Shown here: positions 36,569-46,635 of the stretch, piece after piece
Layout of the letters: each line of letters opens with the position of its first letter
How positions within the stretch are numbered: position 1 is the first letter of the stretch
DNA from: Methylobacter marinus A45
GTDB taxonomy: Bacteria; Pseudomonadota; Gammaproteobacteria; Methylococcales; Methylomonadaceae
NCBI RefSeq assembly: GCF_000383855.1
Contig: NZ_KB912877.1
Span: 1,875,285 to 1,939,284, forward strand
DNA length: 64,000 nt
Reading direction: 5' to 3'
The notes under the pieces: model-generated
Told to the model about the DNA's origin: nothing
The model's input: only the letters and a program-made list of their open reading frames with translations
The model's database searches: none
Position numbers and translations under genes: made by a program

Positions 36569-38605
36569 CTAGCTTGTCGATTCCTCGGGCATACATAACT
36601 CAGTTGATTGTTCGGAATCAGGCTCCTCCAGATTGGGATGGACAAGCCCGCTCCGCACTGCTGCATCAAAACCTAGCGCTTCAGCCTGCACCCTATCTTT
36701 TACCAAAAGGATGATGCCAGCTTTTGTAAGATCACTTCCGTTAAGTGGAGTTGCGCTGATCGAATAATTCCAAGCAATTAGACCCAACTTTGGAATTCGC
36801 CCCGTATCGGTTAAGGAAGAGATGTAAAACCATCCGTTATCTTTCACTCCTTTGAGGCTAAGACCATTCGTCAACATCTGCCGCAAATCATGCGATGTGC
36901 GCACATGCTTGAATGCTTTTCGCGCCCTTTCGGCAACTTGATCTTCTTTGAGATCCACAACAGCATCTATCACACCATCGCAGCTGTGATCTGTCATGAC
37001 GAGGCGCAAAACCGGATTACTCTTATCGTCACGTCCAACATAACACACTGCACCTTCAGAAAGGGCTGGCACCGTAAGCCTCACTGGAACTCTCTCAGCA
37101 TTGGCATAATAAACTTCGACATCTACCGGAAAGGTTGCAGGCAGCTTTGCCACCATTCCTACTCGCCCAAGCCCTGACAATACCTTCTGCTGCAACTCGA
37201 GCACATGGGCTTCGCGAAGACGAGCAACGACGTCGAGATCGCCAGATTCGAAAACCTTTTCGAGCTGTTCATGCGAAACCGTATCAATGTGTTTCAAGTT
37301 CCAAGTGATCCATTTCAACTCGTTGCCAATACGGATCACTGGTGTTCGCGCATCATCTTTGTACGACCAAGCGCTCACCTCTAGCGGTTGGAGTGTCCCC
37401 ACTAATAATAGAATCCGAGGGGCTCCACTACGTTGTAGGTCGCATGCCGGGGTCAAAACTAACAGGACTTTATCTGGGCTCGTGTCAACAAGCAGCACTG
37501 ATTTGAGGCGATCGGCATTCGCGGTGTCGGTCATTTTGAGAATGTCACCGAAAGCCACACGAGCTTCGAGCGCCCCTGGTAAACGCAATCTTTCTGCATT
37601 CTGAGTCAATAGACGCTCAACTAGTTCTTGTAAATCTGGTGAACCAGCGACGTAAGGCGGCGGATAGCTCGCAGCAGAAAACTCGTTAAGAACAAGTGCG
37701 GCATCAATGATGCCAGCTTCTCGTTCGATCTCATGCTGAAGAACACGATCAAATACATCGACAAGATAGCTTCCGGTAGGTGCCTCTTCGTCGCTTAACA
37801 GAAGTTGCTGAATTTGCCCAATGTCGGAAAGACGCAATTTTCGGAATAGTTCTAGCGTCCTCTTGGTCGCATTCTCCATACCTTTTTCAAGCGCGCAGAA
37901 GAATGCAGCCAATTTACGAGAGTCCACAGCGTTTTCAGCAAGGCGCTCAACCTGGCGTTCAAGATGGTCAGTATCCTCTAAATCAGCCTTCTTGATGATG
38001 CGGAATGCAGAATCTAATAAACCAACATGGTCTCGGAATTCATCACGCTTTGCTTCTAGGCGGGTGCTACGTGACATGAGGATAACTAACGGGGGATTAT
38101 CGAGTCGGTTCGTTAGAGCCTGCTTCAGCTTGGCCATTGATTCCTTTAGTGACCCATCATCTTGAGTTTTACCGAAAAACAAATCGATCAATATCAGATC
38201 AGCTTGTTGGGCGGCATCCGAAAAGTTTCGTCCGAAAGTTTCGCATGAGAGACCAAGAGCTTGGAGTTTCTCCACAGCTAGATCTATATAGCGATGGTCA
38301 GAATCTTGATCATCGATGTATGTAGCAAACACCGGCTCACATATTGTGCCGAGTTCGCTGCGGAGATTCCAAACAGCTTCAACATATTGGTCATCGGCTA
38401 TAAGCTCATCGAAGCGCCGTTCTGCGGCCGGAGGGTAAGCCTCTACAAGCTTAAGCCGGTGCTCTAAGGTTAAATCATCGTTGAACATCGACCAAGCTTC
38501 ATTTGATGGATCAATATCATTTGCAGTTGGTATGGCATCGCAGACATCGTCTACGACGAGTGCTCGTCTAATTCCCTTTTCCACCAGCAGGTCTTTAAGA
38601 TTCAT
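36569..38605 (-). CDS. Large protein with N-terminal receiver-like domain, partner of GHKL protein
   Basis: In this 678-residue protein the first ~230 residues follow a response-regulator fold: ALVVDDV (D19, D20), LILIDLFFG with D141 as the candidate phospho-acceptor, PPLVILMSRS, and a Lys near IIKKADL. About 90 extra residues lie between the first strand and the D141 strand. The long C-terminal part, with PACDLQRSGAPRILLLVG and YVGRDDKSNPVLRLVM, matches no family that I know and has no DNA-binding output domain that I can see. The start overlaps the end of the GHKL gene (ATGA), which indicates a functional pair. Confidence 0.65.
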   Translation of the reverse strand: MNLKDLLVEKGIRRALVVDDVCDAIPTANDIDPSNEAWSMFNDDLTLEHRLKLVEAYPPAAERRFDELIADDQYVEAVWNLRSELGTICEPVFATYIDDQDSDHRYIDLAVEKLQALGLSCETFGRNFSDAAQQADLILIDLFFGKTQDDGSLKESMAKLKQALTNRLDNPPLVILMSRSTRLEAKRDEFRDHVGLLDSAFRIIKKADLEDTDHLERQVERLAENAVDSRKLAAFFCALEKGMENATKRTLELFRKLRLSDIGQIQQLLLSDEEAPTGSYLVDVFDRVLQHEIEREAGIIDAALVLNEFSAASYPPPYVAGSPDLQELVERLLTQNAERLRLPGALEARVAFGDILKMTDTANADRLKSVLLVDTSPDKVLLVLTPACDLQRSGAPRILLLVGTLQPLEVSAWSYKDDARTPVIRIGNELKWITWNLKHIDTVSHEQLEKVFESGDLDVVARLREAHVLELQQKVLSGLGRVGMVAKLPATFPVDVEVYYANAERVPVRLTVPALSEGAVCYVGRDDKSNPVLRLVMTDHSCDGVIDAVVDLKEDQVAERARKAFKHVRTSHDLRQMLTNGLSLKGVKDNGWFYISSLTDTGRIPKLGLIAWNYSISATPLNGSDLTKAGIILLVKDRVQAEALGFDAAVRSGLVHPNLEEPDSEQSTELCMPEESTS

Positions 38606-40962
38606 ACTTCGGCTCCTGCTGGTAATTCGAGAACAAAGCGATGCAGACGACCAGTTTCTAGGTTGCGTTCTGCGTCAAGCGCTAATGTGCCGCCATGATA
38701 TTGGGCTGCATCACGGGCGATGTAAAGACCAAGCCCTCGCCGCCGTCGGTTGTCTTTGAGCGAGAAAAACATCTTGAATACCTGTTCGTGGTTTTCTGGC
38801 GCTATTCCACGGCCGTTGTCTTCAAATGTCATTGTTGGCGGCGCACTCGACAAGCCGATCCTGATCTCGGCTTTAAACGACGGTTCGCGTTCTGCTCGCA
38901 TATCTAACCAATAGACTGAATTTGAAATGAGGTTTTCTATTATTTGTACAATCATACCCTTTACTGCACGCAAATTTAGAGGACGACCTGGGAGGTCTAG
39001 TACAACGGTTATTTTATGCCGTTTGAATTGTGCCTCATGCGCCCCAACTGCATCACGAATTAATTCGTCCAGAGCAAAAACCTCAGACCGTTGGCGACCA
39101 GAGACACTCATTGGATCCAAAACACGAACGCGTGTCCCAATGCTTTTCATTTCAGCCTGAAGCGTGTTGAAATAGCTTCGTAGCCGATCGGGCACATCAT
39201 TATCTTTAAGCTTGGTAAGTGCTCTAAGTGCATTCTCTGAAGCCCGCGCCAGTTCGTGAGCCACAACCTCTACCATCAGGCCAACACCAGCCATCTCAAC
39301 CATCTGACGACTTTCTTGTTCTACCTCCTCAATTCGTCTCCGAGCCTGCGCAGCAAACTCAGAAAACTCAAACAAAGTCTGCTGAAGATCCTCAATCGCC
39401 TCATTGCCTTCAGTAGGAGTGAGTTTTTTTAACTTTCGGATGGCAGTCCGTGCTCGATCCTCAAGCTTAGTAACTTTTGCTTGCGCATCAGAAAAATCGA
39501 CCTTGTTGTGCTTGTATTGCCGTTCGACGTCATGCATGAACGCGCCTAGTCGATCCTGAACAGCATATCGCAACACTTGAAGAAGCACATATTGTTCCGA
39601 GGTCTCACGCAAGCCTTCACGATTGGTTTGATCGACCAACATTGGATTGCGAGTTCGTGATATGTTTACGCGACCGATAAACTGCGTCTTATTGAGCGTA
39701 TATCCCGATCTTCGAAGTGCTTTTCGGTCAAGCTCCAACCAGTCATCCTCATCTTCGCCATAAGGGAAAACCCGGAATCGATCACGAAACAAAAGAATTC
39801 CGGACCATTTCTCCTGCAACTCCCGCACTGCGCGCTGTTCACCAATAGTATCGATGGCAGAGAGTCTACGTCGGTTGTACCAGTGCGCTTCGAAGCTGAA
39901 TGGTCCAATAGACGTAAGCGCCGAATCCTCTACTAGGCCATCTTTGCCAATTATCGCCGCTTGAAGATCTTCTTCTGAGAGCTTCAGTGTTTGCCGTTCG
40001 ACCGGATGGTCAAAGCCTAGACTACGCGCTTCAAAATTGCAGGTAAGGACCGGTGAATCATCAATAATTTCATAAGTCCCATTCACGCACGCATGTGCTG
40101 CGTTGAGAAGAGCATTCGACATAATTGGAATTGCCATACGTTCTCCATTCCAATAGATCGCGATACGGGGACGAGACCCGGCATCAGAGAATGGATCTGT
40201 CAGGCGAGCATAATCGTACTCAGCCATTTCGCGAACACGGGGCTCAGTCCAATTTTCTGTGAGATCACTGATTATGATTGAGGTACCTGACCAATCAGTG
40301 TTTGGTTTTGGATCACCGATAATTGGCGCAATCGGTATCTGGTCAAGCATGGCATCGACATCACCAAATGCTGACCAGTCGATTTCAAGAATATTGAAAT
40401 TTGTATCGGTTGCTTTCGCTGTCTTAACTTTAAGGTGCTCTCCAAGTCGCATGGCAGAAAGCCGGCCAATACCTTTCTCGCCAAGGTACGGTGTCTGCTC
40501 GTCGCCACGCTTGAGCGCTGCCTCTACTTCTTTCCTTCGTGACGGCGTACCAATTACCAGAAAATTACGTTCAAGATCAGCTAACGACATTCCAACACCA
40601 CTATCAGATACGGTAATCGTGTTATAACGTTTCTGTGCTCTCTCGAATTCACGAGACAAAGAGCTGATAGATTTCGCTTTATCGATAGCCGCAGCAAACT
40701 TCTCGCGCGCTCCTTCACTAGCCGTTGAGAGCAACTCCGACTTGATCTGCGCCTTTAATATCTCTAAGTCCTCTCTGGAAGCAATGGTTTTCTGAAGCCG
40801 CAAATAAGTTCGCTGAGAGAGCACGATATCAAATCGAACATCGACACCTGCCTTGGTCCGAGCGTCGAAGCCATTCTTAATGAGTTCGTAGAACGCGATT
40901 ATGTCAGAGCTGATCAACTCAGAGCCAAGTTCTAGAACGGTTCTCGCAGTAATTCGGAACAA
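38602..40962 (-). CDS. Dual GHKL ATPase, histidine-kinase-like signalling protein
   Basis: The 786-residue protein contains two GHKL ATP-binding modules. The N-terminal one is Hsp90/MutL/MORC-like: N-box ELIKNGFDA (E26-N30), DSGVGMS (D121), and GEKGIGRLSAM (from 162). The C-terminal one is histidine-kinase-like: IENLISNSVYW, FEDNGRGI (D715) and RRRGLGLYIARDAA (GLGL 743-746). Between them are a coiled coil and an H-box-like VVAHELARASENAL with H569. It is soluble, without membrane helices. A TTG start at 40962 with gaggag 7 bases upstream is used. Pairing with the overlapping receiver gene suggests an intracellular two-component relay. Confidence 0.75.
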   Translation of the reverse strand: MFRITARTVLELGSELISSDIIAFYELIKNGFDARTKAGVDVRFDIVLSQRTYLRLQKTIASREDLEILKAQIKSELLSTASEGAREKFAAAIDKAKSISSLSREFERAQKRYNTITVSDSGVGMSLADLERNFLVIGTPSRRKEVEAALKRGDEQTPYLGEKGIGRLSAMRLGEHLKVKTAKATDTNFNILEIDWSAFGDVDAMLDQIPIAPIIGDPKPNTDWSGTSIIISDLTENWTEPRVREMAEYDYARLTDPFSDAGSRPRIAIYWNGERMAIPIMSNALLNAAHACVNGTYEIIDDSPVLTCNFEARSLGFDHPVERQTLKLSEEDLQAAIIGKDGLVEDSALTSIGPFSFEAHWYNRRRLSAIDTIGEQRAVRELQEKWSGILLFRDRFRVFPYGEDEDDWLELDRKALRRSGYTLNKTQFIGRVNISRTRNPMLVDQTNREGLRETSEQYVLLQVLRYAVQDRLGAFMHDVERQYKHNKVDFSDAQAKVTKLEDRARTAIRKLKKLTPTEGNEAIEDLQQTLFEFSEFAAQARRRIEEVEQESRQMVEMAGVGLMVEVVAHELARASENALRALTKLKDNDVPDRLRSYFNTLQAEMKSIGTRVRVLDPMSVSGRQRSEVFALDELIRDAVGAHEAQFKRHKITVVLDLPGRPLNLRAVKGMIVQIIENLISNSVYWLDMRAEREPSFKAEIRIGLSSAPPTMTFEDNGRGIAPENHEQVFKMFFSLKDNRRRRGLGLYIARDAAQYHGGTLALDAERNLETGRLHRFVLELPAGAEV

Positions 40963-40979
40963 ACAAAAACTCCTCTAAT

Positions 40980-41216
40980 TTATCGTATCGCTACGCAGAA
41001 CGTAGCCTCATGAGTACTGGGTGTTAGAAAAGCTCTCATGTAAGATGAGCTGACCAGTCCCAGCACGTAATCTAACCGTAATTTAACAGAGGCAATCTTC
41101 AGAAGTTCGGCTAATGAACTCCAAGATTCTCCAGTCTTATTAGGTTCAGTAAGCTCAATACCAGACTTCAATTCAGGCATTGCCACACCAGAACCGGCAT
41201 AATCTAGCAAAAACAC
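40980..41216 (-). CDS. Small hypothetical protein between dptH and the GHKL gene
   Basis: The frame encodes at most 78 residues from a GTG (MFLLDYAGSGVAMPELKSGI...). The same frame continues upstream for about 14 codons (QSIQTSEPEFIESR) without an ATG, and an ATG in another frame lies at its beginning, so either a rare start or a frameshift is possible. The end is 17 bp before the GHKL start. It is polar and has no motif that I recognise. Confidence 0.45.
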   Translation of the reverse strand: MFLLDYAGSGVAMPELKSGIELTEPNKTGESWSSLAELLKIASVKLRLDYVLGLVSSSYMRAFLTPSTHEATFCVAIR

Positions 41217-41268
41217 TCGGCTCTCGATAAATTCTGGTTCACTAGTTTGAATTGATTGTTATGCATTA

Positions 41269-44200
41269 CTAACTATAGTTACGTGCAACTGCAATCAATC
41301 GGGCAAGTTCAGATATTTCTTCTTCCGAAGCAAATGGCACCTGGACGAGGATAACTCTACCCTCTCCTGACAGCTTAGCCGCCAGATGACCGCGACCGAG
41401 TAATCGTTCTGCGCCAGGCTCGTCAAGAACAAGCATCGAATTCTTTTTATCTGCAACTTTCAATACCAAGCGGTTTGTAAGGTTTGCACGAAGCTGCATC
41501 GGCAGGGCATCCTTGTCCGGTCGCTGCGTAATAAGGACGAGGTTAATTCCGGCTGCTCTCGCTTTTACGCCAAGACGACTAGCGTTCAGGTCCACGGCGT
41601 CCCGATATTCATTGATCATCATCCAGTCCGCCAATTCATCGTGAAACAGCCAGATACGCGGAAGACGTTCGGAAGGAGCAACCTTGCGATTATAGTTATC
41701 AAGCTTAGTAACACCAGCATCAGCTAGAAGGCGGTTTCTTCGCTCCATTTCCGCAACCAATTCTTCTAAAGCATGAATGGCCTTGTCCTGTTCAGTAATC
41801 AGGTCGCCATCAAGGTGCGGCATATTGCGCAGCCATGGGAAGTCGATTCCAGCCTTAGGGTCTATCATGCGTATGCGCGCTCTTTCCGGAGAATTTGTAG
41901 CGCAGATATCCAGTAAAAGAGATTGCACTAACACACCTTTACCGCTCCCCGTCTCACCGGCGATTAATGTATGTGGCCCATGAGGCTGGTGGCCTCCAAA
42001 TTCATTGCCGACATTAAGATACAATAGCTCGCCATCTGATTCTTTTGCACCAATTAGTAGGCTCGTATTTGAATCAGGCGCAGTTTCAGGAAGCTCGCGC
42101 CTTCGCCAAAGGTCACGCAAACGTAAGATTGCTCTATGCGGCCTTTTCACCATGATAATAATTTCCATGGGAGCAGCCAGCACATTAATGACATCAATGG
42201 CGTGAGAGGTAAGTAATTCTTGCCGTTTCTTTTCAACTTTCGGTACAGTGAGATCGTCTGACCCTCGAAAACGAACAAGGACTGCATTAGGCGTCAAACG
42301 AGCTCCTATAAGCTCTGCCGTCATATCGTAACCGCGCAATGCTCTCTGCAATGATTTGACTGTTGCTTCAAGCCACGCTTTGGTATTTTCATCATCTTCA
42401 TCCGAAACAGTCCCGGCATTTACCCAGTACGCGAGCTCTTGTGATGACCATTTCGCCAATACTTCATCAGAGACTGTATTGTCATCCTCTTCCGCTTTTA
42501 ATTCCGGCTCAAGCTGAGCTTCAAACTGAGATATTGGGCCTTCATCGAGTGATAATGGATCAGTTTGCTGAGGTTTTCCCATGGGATTGGGTGTGTCGGT
42601 ATCATCGTTCGATACAGCTGATGATTCTTTAGATTGAGAACTTTGCGCAACGATAGGCTGGGTATGCTCCTCAGAACTGCCAGACGTAGATTTCGAGGAG
42701 ACAAGGGCAGCGCCCCGCTCTTTACTGTCAAGAAAGTCTTTCCCATCATTCGCGAAGACATGCTTGGCGAATGACCTGAAAAACCCAGCAACACTAGATT
42801 TATCAAAAACCTGTTGAGTGCAATGAGGCATGGCTTTGAGCGGAGTTGGATCTCCTGCATCTACATTTTCTTCACTATCGTGAATGAATACATGGGAGAA
42901 ACCCGCAAGTTGGATCGGGACATTGTCCTGACGAATTTCATCTGACCATTTATAGAGATCCCAGTCGTTCATTAAATCTGGATCAAATGGCTCTATTCCT
43001 TCGATCATAAAATCGCCTAAACGGTGTAGCCAGATTTCACGGTCAATTCGTTTGTGCTGAGGATCAAGCGCTCTTCCAATACGAGCAACGGTTTCCTCCA
43101 GTTGTTTTGCGGATTTCTTTGCGTGCGTTCTATATCCACGAGAACTAACGAATTTCGCTTCTGAGATTGCAACCTTTAAAACTGGAGCGCCATTCTCGAT
43201 GCGCGGAGCAATGGCCATAATGTCTGCAATCTGCTCTTCGTGCTGTCCGAACCAAGACGCAAAATCATCAAGGAAATACCAGCCTAGAGGTAAGTCTGTT
43301 CCCCCGAGCTCTGCACGGATCTTTTCCATTGACAATACGATACCAAGCAATTCGTTTGCATAGTGGCCATAGCGCGCAGCTCGCATGACAACCTGACCAG
43401 AAAGAGCATTGGCTTGCTCAATCAGACGGTCGATAAAATTTTCATCGCCACCTACGATCTTCGGATCAAGTCGCTCTAGCCGCTCTTTCAGAAGTACCCG
43501 CAATAACCTAGGTTTAGAAGTCGTCGAGACGACAATATTACGATCAACATGTCGATCGTGAATATGACGTATAACGCGAACCCCGTTATTGCTCAGAAGC
43601 CGCCGGTCAACCAGTTCATCGAAATTAATAACCCATTCGCCAATCCTGTGGGTCTGACGAAACACATCTCCAATATCGCCATCGCGAAAATTGATCTCGC
43701 GTGCTGGAATAACGTTGCCCGGTAGTGCATTGTCTCCTTCGAGAAATCCCTGCACCAGGTTGAGATATTGTTGGCCAGCAACGGGCTGAGCGGGACACGC
43801 AAGATAGACAGAAGTTGCCGAGTCGGCCAACCCTATTGGGCGGCGTCTAGACCAGCGTGCCGGAACATGATTTAGTAGCTCTGGGTGCCGCTCGCCCGGT
43901 GATCGTTTCCAAACAAGTTTTGCATTGCGCGCGACAACATCCTGAAGAGCTACAAGGTCTGTAGCCCGATTTTCATCATCATCAGGAAGGTCTGCTGTGT
44001 CAAGGAAACCAACACGAAGTCGTGAGAGAAAGTTGCGTGCTGCTTCACTTGCCATGATTGAGCCAGACTCTTCACTTACAGTGACGTTTTGTTGCTCGTA
44101 GATTCGCCTGATACGCTTAGGCTCTGAATGCGTCAGTAGTAGATCACATTGCAGCTCGTTCTCTTGTTCCACCTTACTTGATAGCTCGGAGGCAAGCGCG

Positions 44201-46635
44201 CTCGGTAGAGCCTTTGACTCAGCATTGAACAGTACCACTGAAAAATTGCTCCGTTCGTGGGGCAGAAGCTTGAGATACTGCTCGCCGACATTAGCAAATG
44301 CTTTCGCTGCTATATCAGGTCCGATATCAAGTGTATCATCCCCATCTGGACGAGGCCTGCGCAATGGTGGTTCAGCAAGAGTGTAATCATAAGAGGTGTC
44401 GGCTGCTGAAAGCAGTATTGGCTGATCCTGATCAAAGCCAATGCAAACTTCAGGGTAATAATTCGAGGTAAGTTCAAGCTGCACCTGACCAAACAAGAGG
44501 TCAGCCCGGAAGATATCATCCTCGTTGGCCTGGAGTACGTCAGTTATGAGATTGGCCACTTGGTTGGCCTTGGCGTAAATTTCAGCGAGTCGCATTGGAT
44601 GCCAAGGTGTAACAATCGCTGCGGGAGCACCAGCTCCGACATTCGCGACACCGAAGCGTAAAGTCTCGTGCCAAAGCTTCTCTCTTGCGAGATCGTTGTT
44701 AGCGTATTCTAGAAGGCTTTTTAGAAGTCGATTATAGGCATTAGCTTGTTCGACAAATGCGTCTGACGCAATTCCTGGACCAGATGTTGTTACCCATTCC
44801 CGAATGGTCTTTGTATACGCATATAGAAAAGAATCAAATGCTTCACGTATGGTCGTGGTATTCTGAGACCCCAATATGTTGGCTATTTCATCTAGAGCGG
44901 ATAAAAACGCTCTTCCTCTATCACCATTGTCTTTATTAGGGGCGACCAGTTTGCCACCGTTTGAGTTGGTTACGTCTCTTATTGTATTAACATCATCAAG
45001 TACGATCCTTTGAATGCTTCCCTTAGCACTGACAGATTGTCGTGCAATATCTGCCGTTGGCAGTAATGCCTGATCATCATCCAGGTTTGCAACGCTCAGC
45101 AGGTCATCCGGTAACGCTGTAGCGATTGCATCAACTGGCATTTCCCAATGAAAAATAAGCTTGGCTTTTGCACCTTCAGGATCGAGCACAACCTCAAATT
45201 TGATCGAACGCGCGTCCTTTGATCCGGATGCAACTTTTGCCAAATCATTGTCGGCTTGCGGAAAGTAAAATTCCGAAAGCTTGCCAAAATCGAATTCGAC
45301 CTTACCATAGAAAAGGGTTTCTAGCCCTCTATATCGAAATGCAAAATAACGAGCGATCTTTGCATTTTTGCCACGCCAGAAACTCTTCTCCCTTGCGTTA
45401 GGAATACGTACGACTAGTTTCCTATCTATCAGCTCTTCATCGCTCACCCGTCGACGCAGACTGTCCAGCGTTGCCAACAAGCCAACAAGGAAGTCCTTAT
45501 ATGTTTGTGGATTGCGATAGATATATCGTTCCCATGAACTAGAAAGCTTTTTGTCGCGGGCCAGATGTTCTCGGTGAGACTCGAAAAACTCTACAAGATC
45601 GTCTGACGGTTCCTTAGGGAAATCACTTGAGAGTAATTCGCGTTCTTCATCTTCAAGCAGATCATCGAACTCATCGTCAAAAAACTTGATTGACTGTTCT
45701 CCCAAAGGTACAGACGCACTCTTTGTAATGCCTTCGAATAATTCGGATACAGAACGCCAGTCCAGATCAACCAAACCTTTTTGTGCATCGGACCAATCAT
45801 CAAGTCGCAAATCAGCCTCTAGAAAATCCTGAATAGCTTTGCATGCCGTATCATCAAGGCGATCAGCGATATCTTCAAAATTTGCTCGGAGTTGTTCGAT
45901 GAGTATTGGTTCCCCCCGCTCAGTTTCCCGTACAAGTAGTGGTCGGATACGACTGTGTAGATCTCGGAAAATTTTGTTCCATTCAGAAATTTTTGCGCGT
46001 TTTTTCTCAGGGATGCGATCGAAATAACCGGAGTAACGCGGGAGTCTTAGACTAGGTAAAGCATTGTCTATAGCTTTTTGTAGCGGGAGACCTTTGGTAA
46101 TGATTCCTTTTGAGATTTCCAGTACAAAATCGGCAAATGTCTCGATAGTCCGTGCTGCATGGGTAAGATTTGCCGATTGAAGAGCTGTGAAGAGATGTTC
46201 CCGCTTGCTCTCGTCAAGATGAGTGGATGTTAGACCGGCTCTTTCAATCCACGAGTCATAGCGTGTCCTTAGTGTGTCGGTTTCTATCTTTGTGATCTTT
46301 TCAACACTCTTGTCATTGCGTTGGAGTTCTTCCTGTGAGGCGGCAAAGAGTACCGCGCGCGTTTCGTCTTCCAGCCTACAATGTCGCCAGTGTGTAATAG
46401 ATTGATCGCTTCTTGCTTTTGAGGGCAGAATGCCTTCAAGGTCGAATATAGCCGAGATTTTAACTGAGACCGTTTTGCCTGTTTCTGAATCGGCCAATAC
46501 TGCTTGCGCAATCGAACGTACGAGAGAAGACTCCAAGCCAAGCATACAAAAGCGCAGAGTCCCTTCTGGCTCCTGATCAAGGTGAGCCTTGATATAGTCA
46601 AGCGCCACTGCCGCGATGAGTTTGTTTCTCGTCAT
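41269..46635 (-). CDS. dptH: DptH/SspH-like restriction protein with C-terminal FtsK motor
   Basis: This 1788-residue protein ends in an FtsK/SpoIIIE-type ATPase: Walker A GETGSGKG with K1566, RIRMIDPKAGIDFPWL, RIWLFHDELADWM as Walker B, and LVLITQRPDKDALP. The rest, about 1500 residues, has no clear catalytic motif, apart from an acidic low-complexity linker around residues 1320-1410. DptH of the Dnd restriction set and the H protein of the SspFGH cassette have this layout of a long N-terminal part plus FtsK motor. It overlaps the previous gene by ATGA. It probably moves along DNA or joins F and G at unmodified DNA. Confidence 0.8.
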   Translation of the reverse strand: MTRNKLIAAVALDYIKAHLDQEPEGTLRFCMLGLESSLVRSIAQAVLADSETGKTVSVKISAIFDLEGILPSKARSDQSITHWRHCRLEDETRAVLFAASQEELQRNDKSVEKITKIETDTLRTRYDSWIERAGLTSTHLDESKREHLFTALQSANLTHAARTIETFADFVLEISKGIITKGLPLQKAIDNALPSLRLPRYSGYFDRIPEKKRAKISEWNKIFRDLHSRIRPLLVRETERGEPILIEQLRANFEDIADRLDDTACKAIQDFLEADLRLDDWSDAQKGLVDLDWRSVSELFEGITKSASVPLGEQSIKFFDDEFDDLLEDEERELLSSDFPKEPSDDLVEFFESHREHLARDKKLSSSWERYIYRNPQTYKDFLVGLLATLDSLRRRVSDEELIDRKLVVRIPNAREKSFWRGKNAKIARYFAFRYRGLETLFYGKVEFDFGKLSEFYFPQADNDLAKVASGSKDARSIKFEVVLDPEGAKAKLIFHWEMPVDAIATALPDDLLSVANLDDDQALLPTADIARQSVSAKGSIQRIVLDDVNTIRDVTNSNGGKLVAPNKDNGDRGRAFLSALDEIANILGSQNTTTIREAFDSFLYAYTKTIREWVTTSGPGIASDAFVEQANAYNRLLKSLLEYANNDLAREKLWHETLRFGVANVGAGAPAAIVTPWHPMRLAEIYAKANQVANLITDVLQANEDDIFRADLLFGQVQLELTSNYYPEVCIGFDQDQPILLSAADTSYDYTLAEPPLRRPRPDGDDTLDIGPDIAAKAFANVGEQYLKLLPHERSNFSVVLFNAESKALPSALASELSSKVEQENELQCDLLLTHSEPKRIRRIYEQQNVTVSEESGSIMASEAARNFLSRLRVGFLDTADLPDDDENRATDLVALQDVVARNAKLVWKRSPGERHPELLNHVPARWSRRRPIGLADSATSVYLACPAQPVAGQQYLNLVQGFLEGDNALPGNVIPAREINFRDGDIGDVFRQTHRIGEWVINFDELVDRRLLSNNGVRVIRHIHDRHVDRNIVVSTTSKPRLLRVLLKERLERLDPKIVGGDENFIDRLIEQANALSGQVVMRAARYGHYANELLGIVLSMEKIRAELGGTDLPLGWYFLDDFASWFGQHEEQIADIMAIAPRIENGAPVLKVAISEAKFVSSRGYRTHAKKSAKQLEETVARIGRALDPQHKRIDREIWLHRLGDFMIEGIEPFDPDLMNDWDLYKWSDEIRQDNVPIQLAGFSHVFIHDSEENVDAGDPTPLKAMPHCTQQVFDKSSVAGFFRSFAKHVFANDGKDFLDSKERGAALVSSKSTSGSSEEHTQPIVAQSSQSKESSAVSNDDTDTPNPMGKPQQTDPLSLDEGPISQFEAQLEPELKAEEDDNTVSDEVLAKWSSQELAYWVNAGTVSDEDDENTKAWLEATVKSLQRALRGYDMTAELIGARLTPNAVLVRFRGSDDLTVPKVEKKRQELLTSHAIDVINVLAAPMEIIIMVKRPHRAILRLRDLWRRRELPETAPDSNTSLLIGAKESDGELLYLNVGNEFGGHQPHGPHTLIAGETGSGKGVLVQSLLLDICATNSPERARIRMIDPKAGIDFPWLRNMPHLDGDLITEQDKAIHALEELVAEMERRNRLLADAGVTKLDNYNRKVAPSERLPRIWLFHDELADWMMINEYRDAVDLNASRLGVKARAAGINLVLITQRPDKDALPMQLRANLTNRLVLKVADKKNSMLVLDEPGAERLLGRGHLAAKLSGEGRVILVQVPFASEEEISELARLIAVARNYS

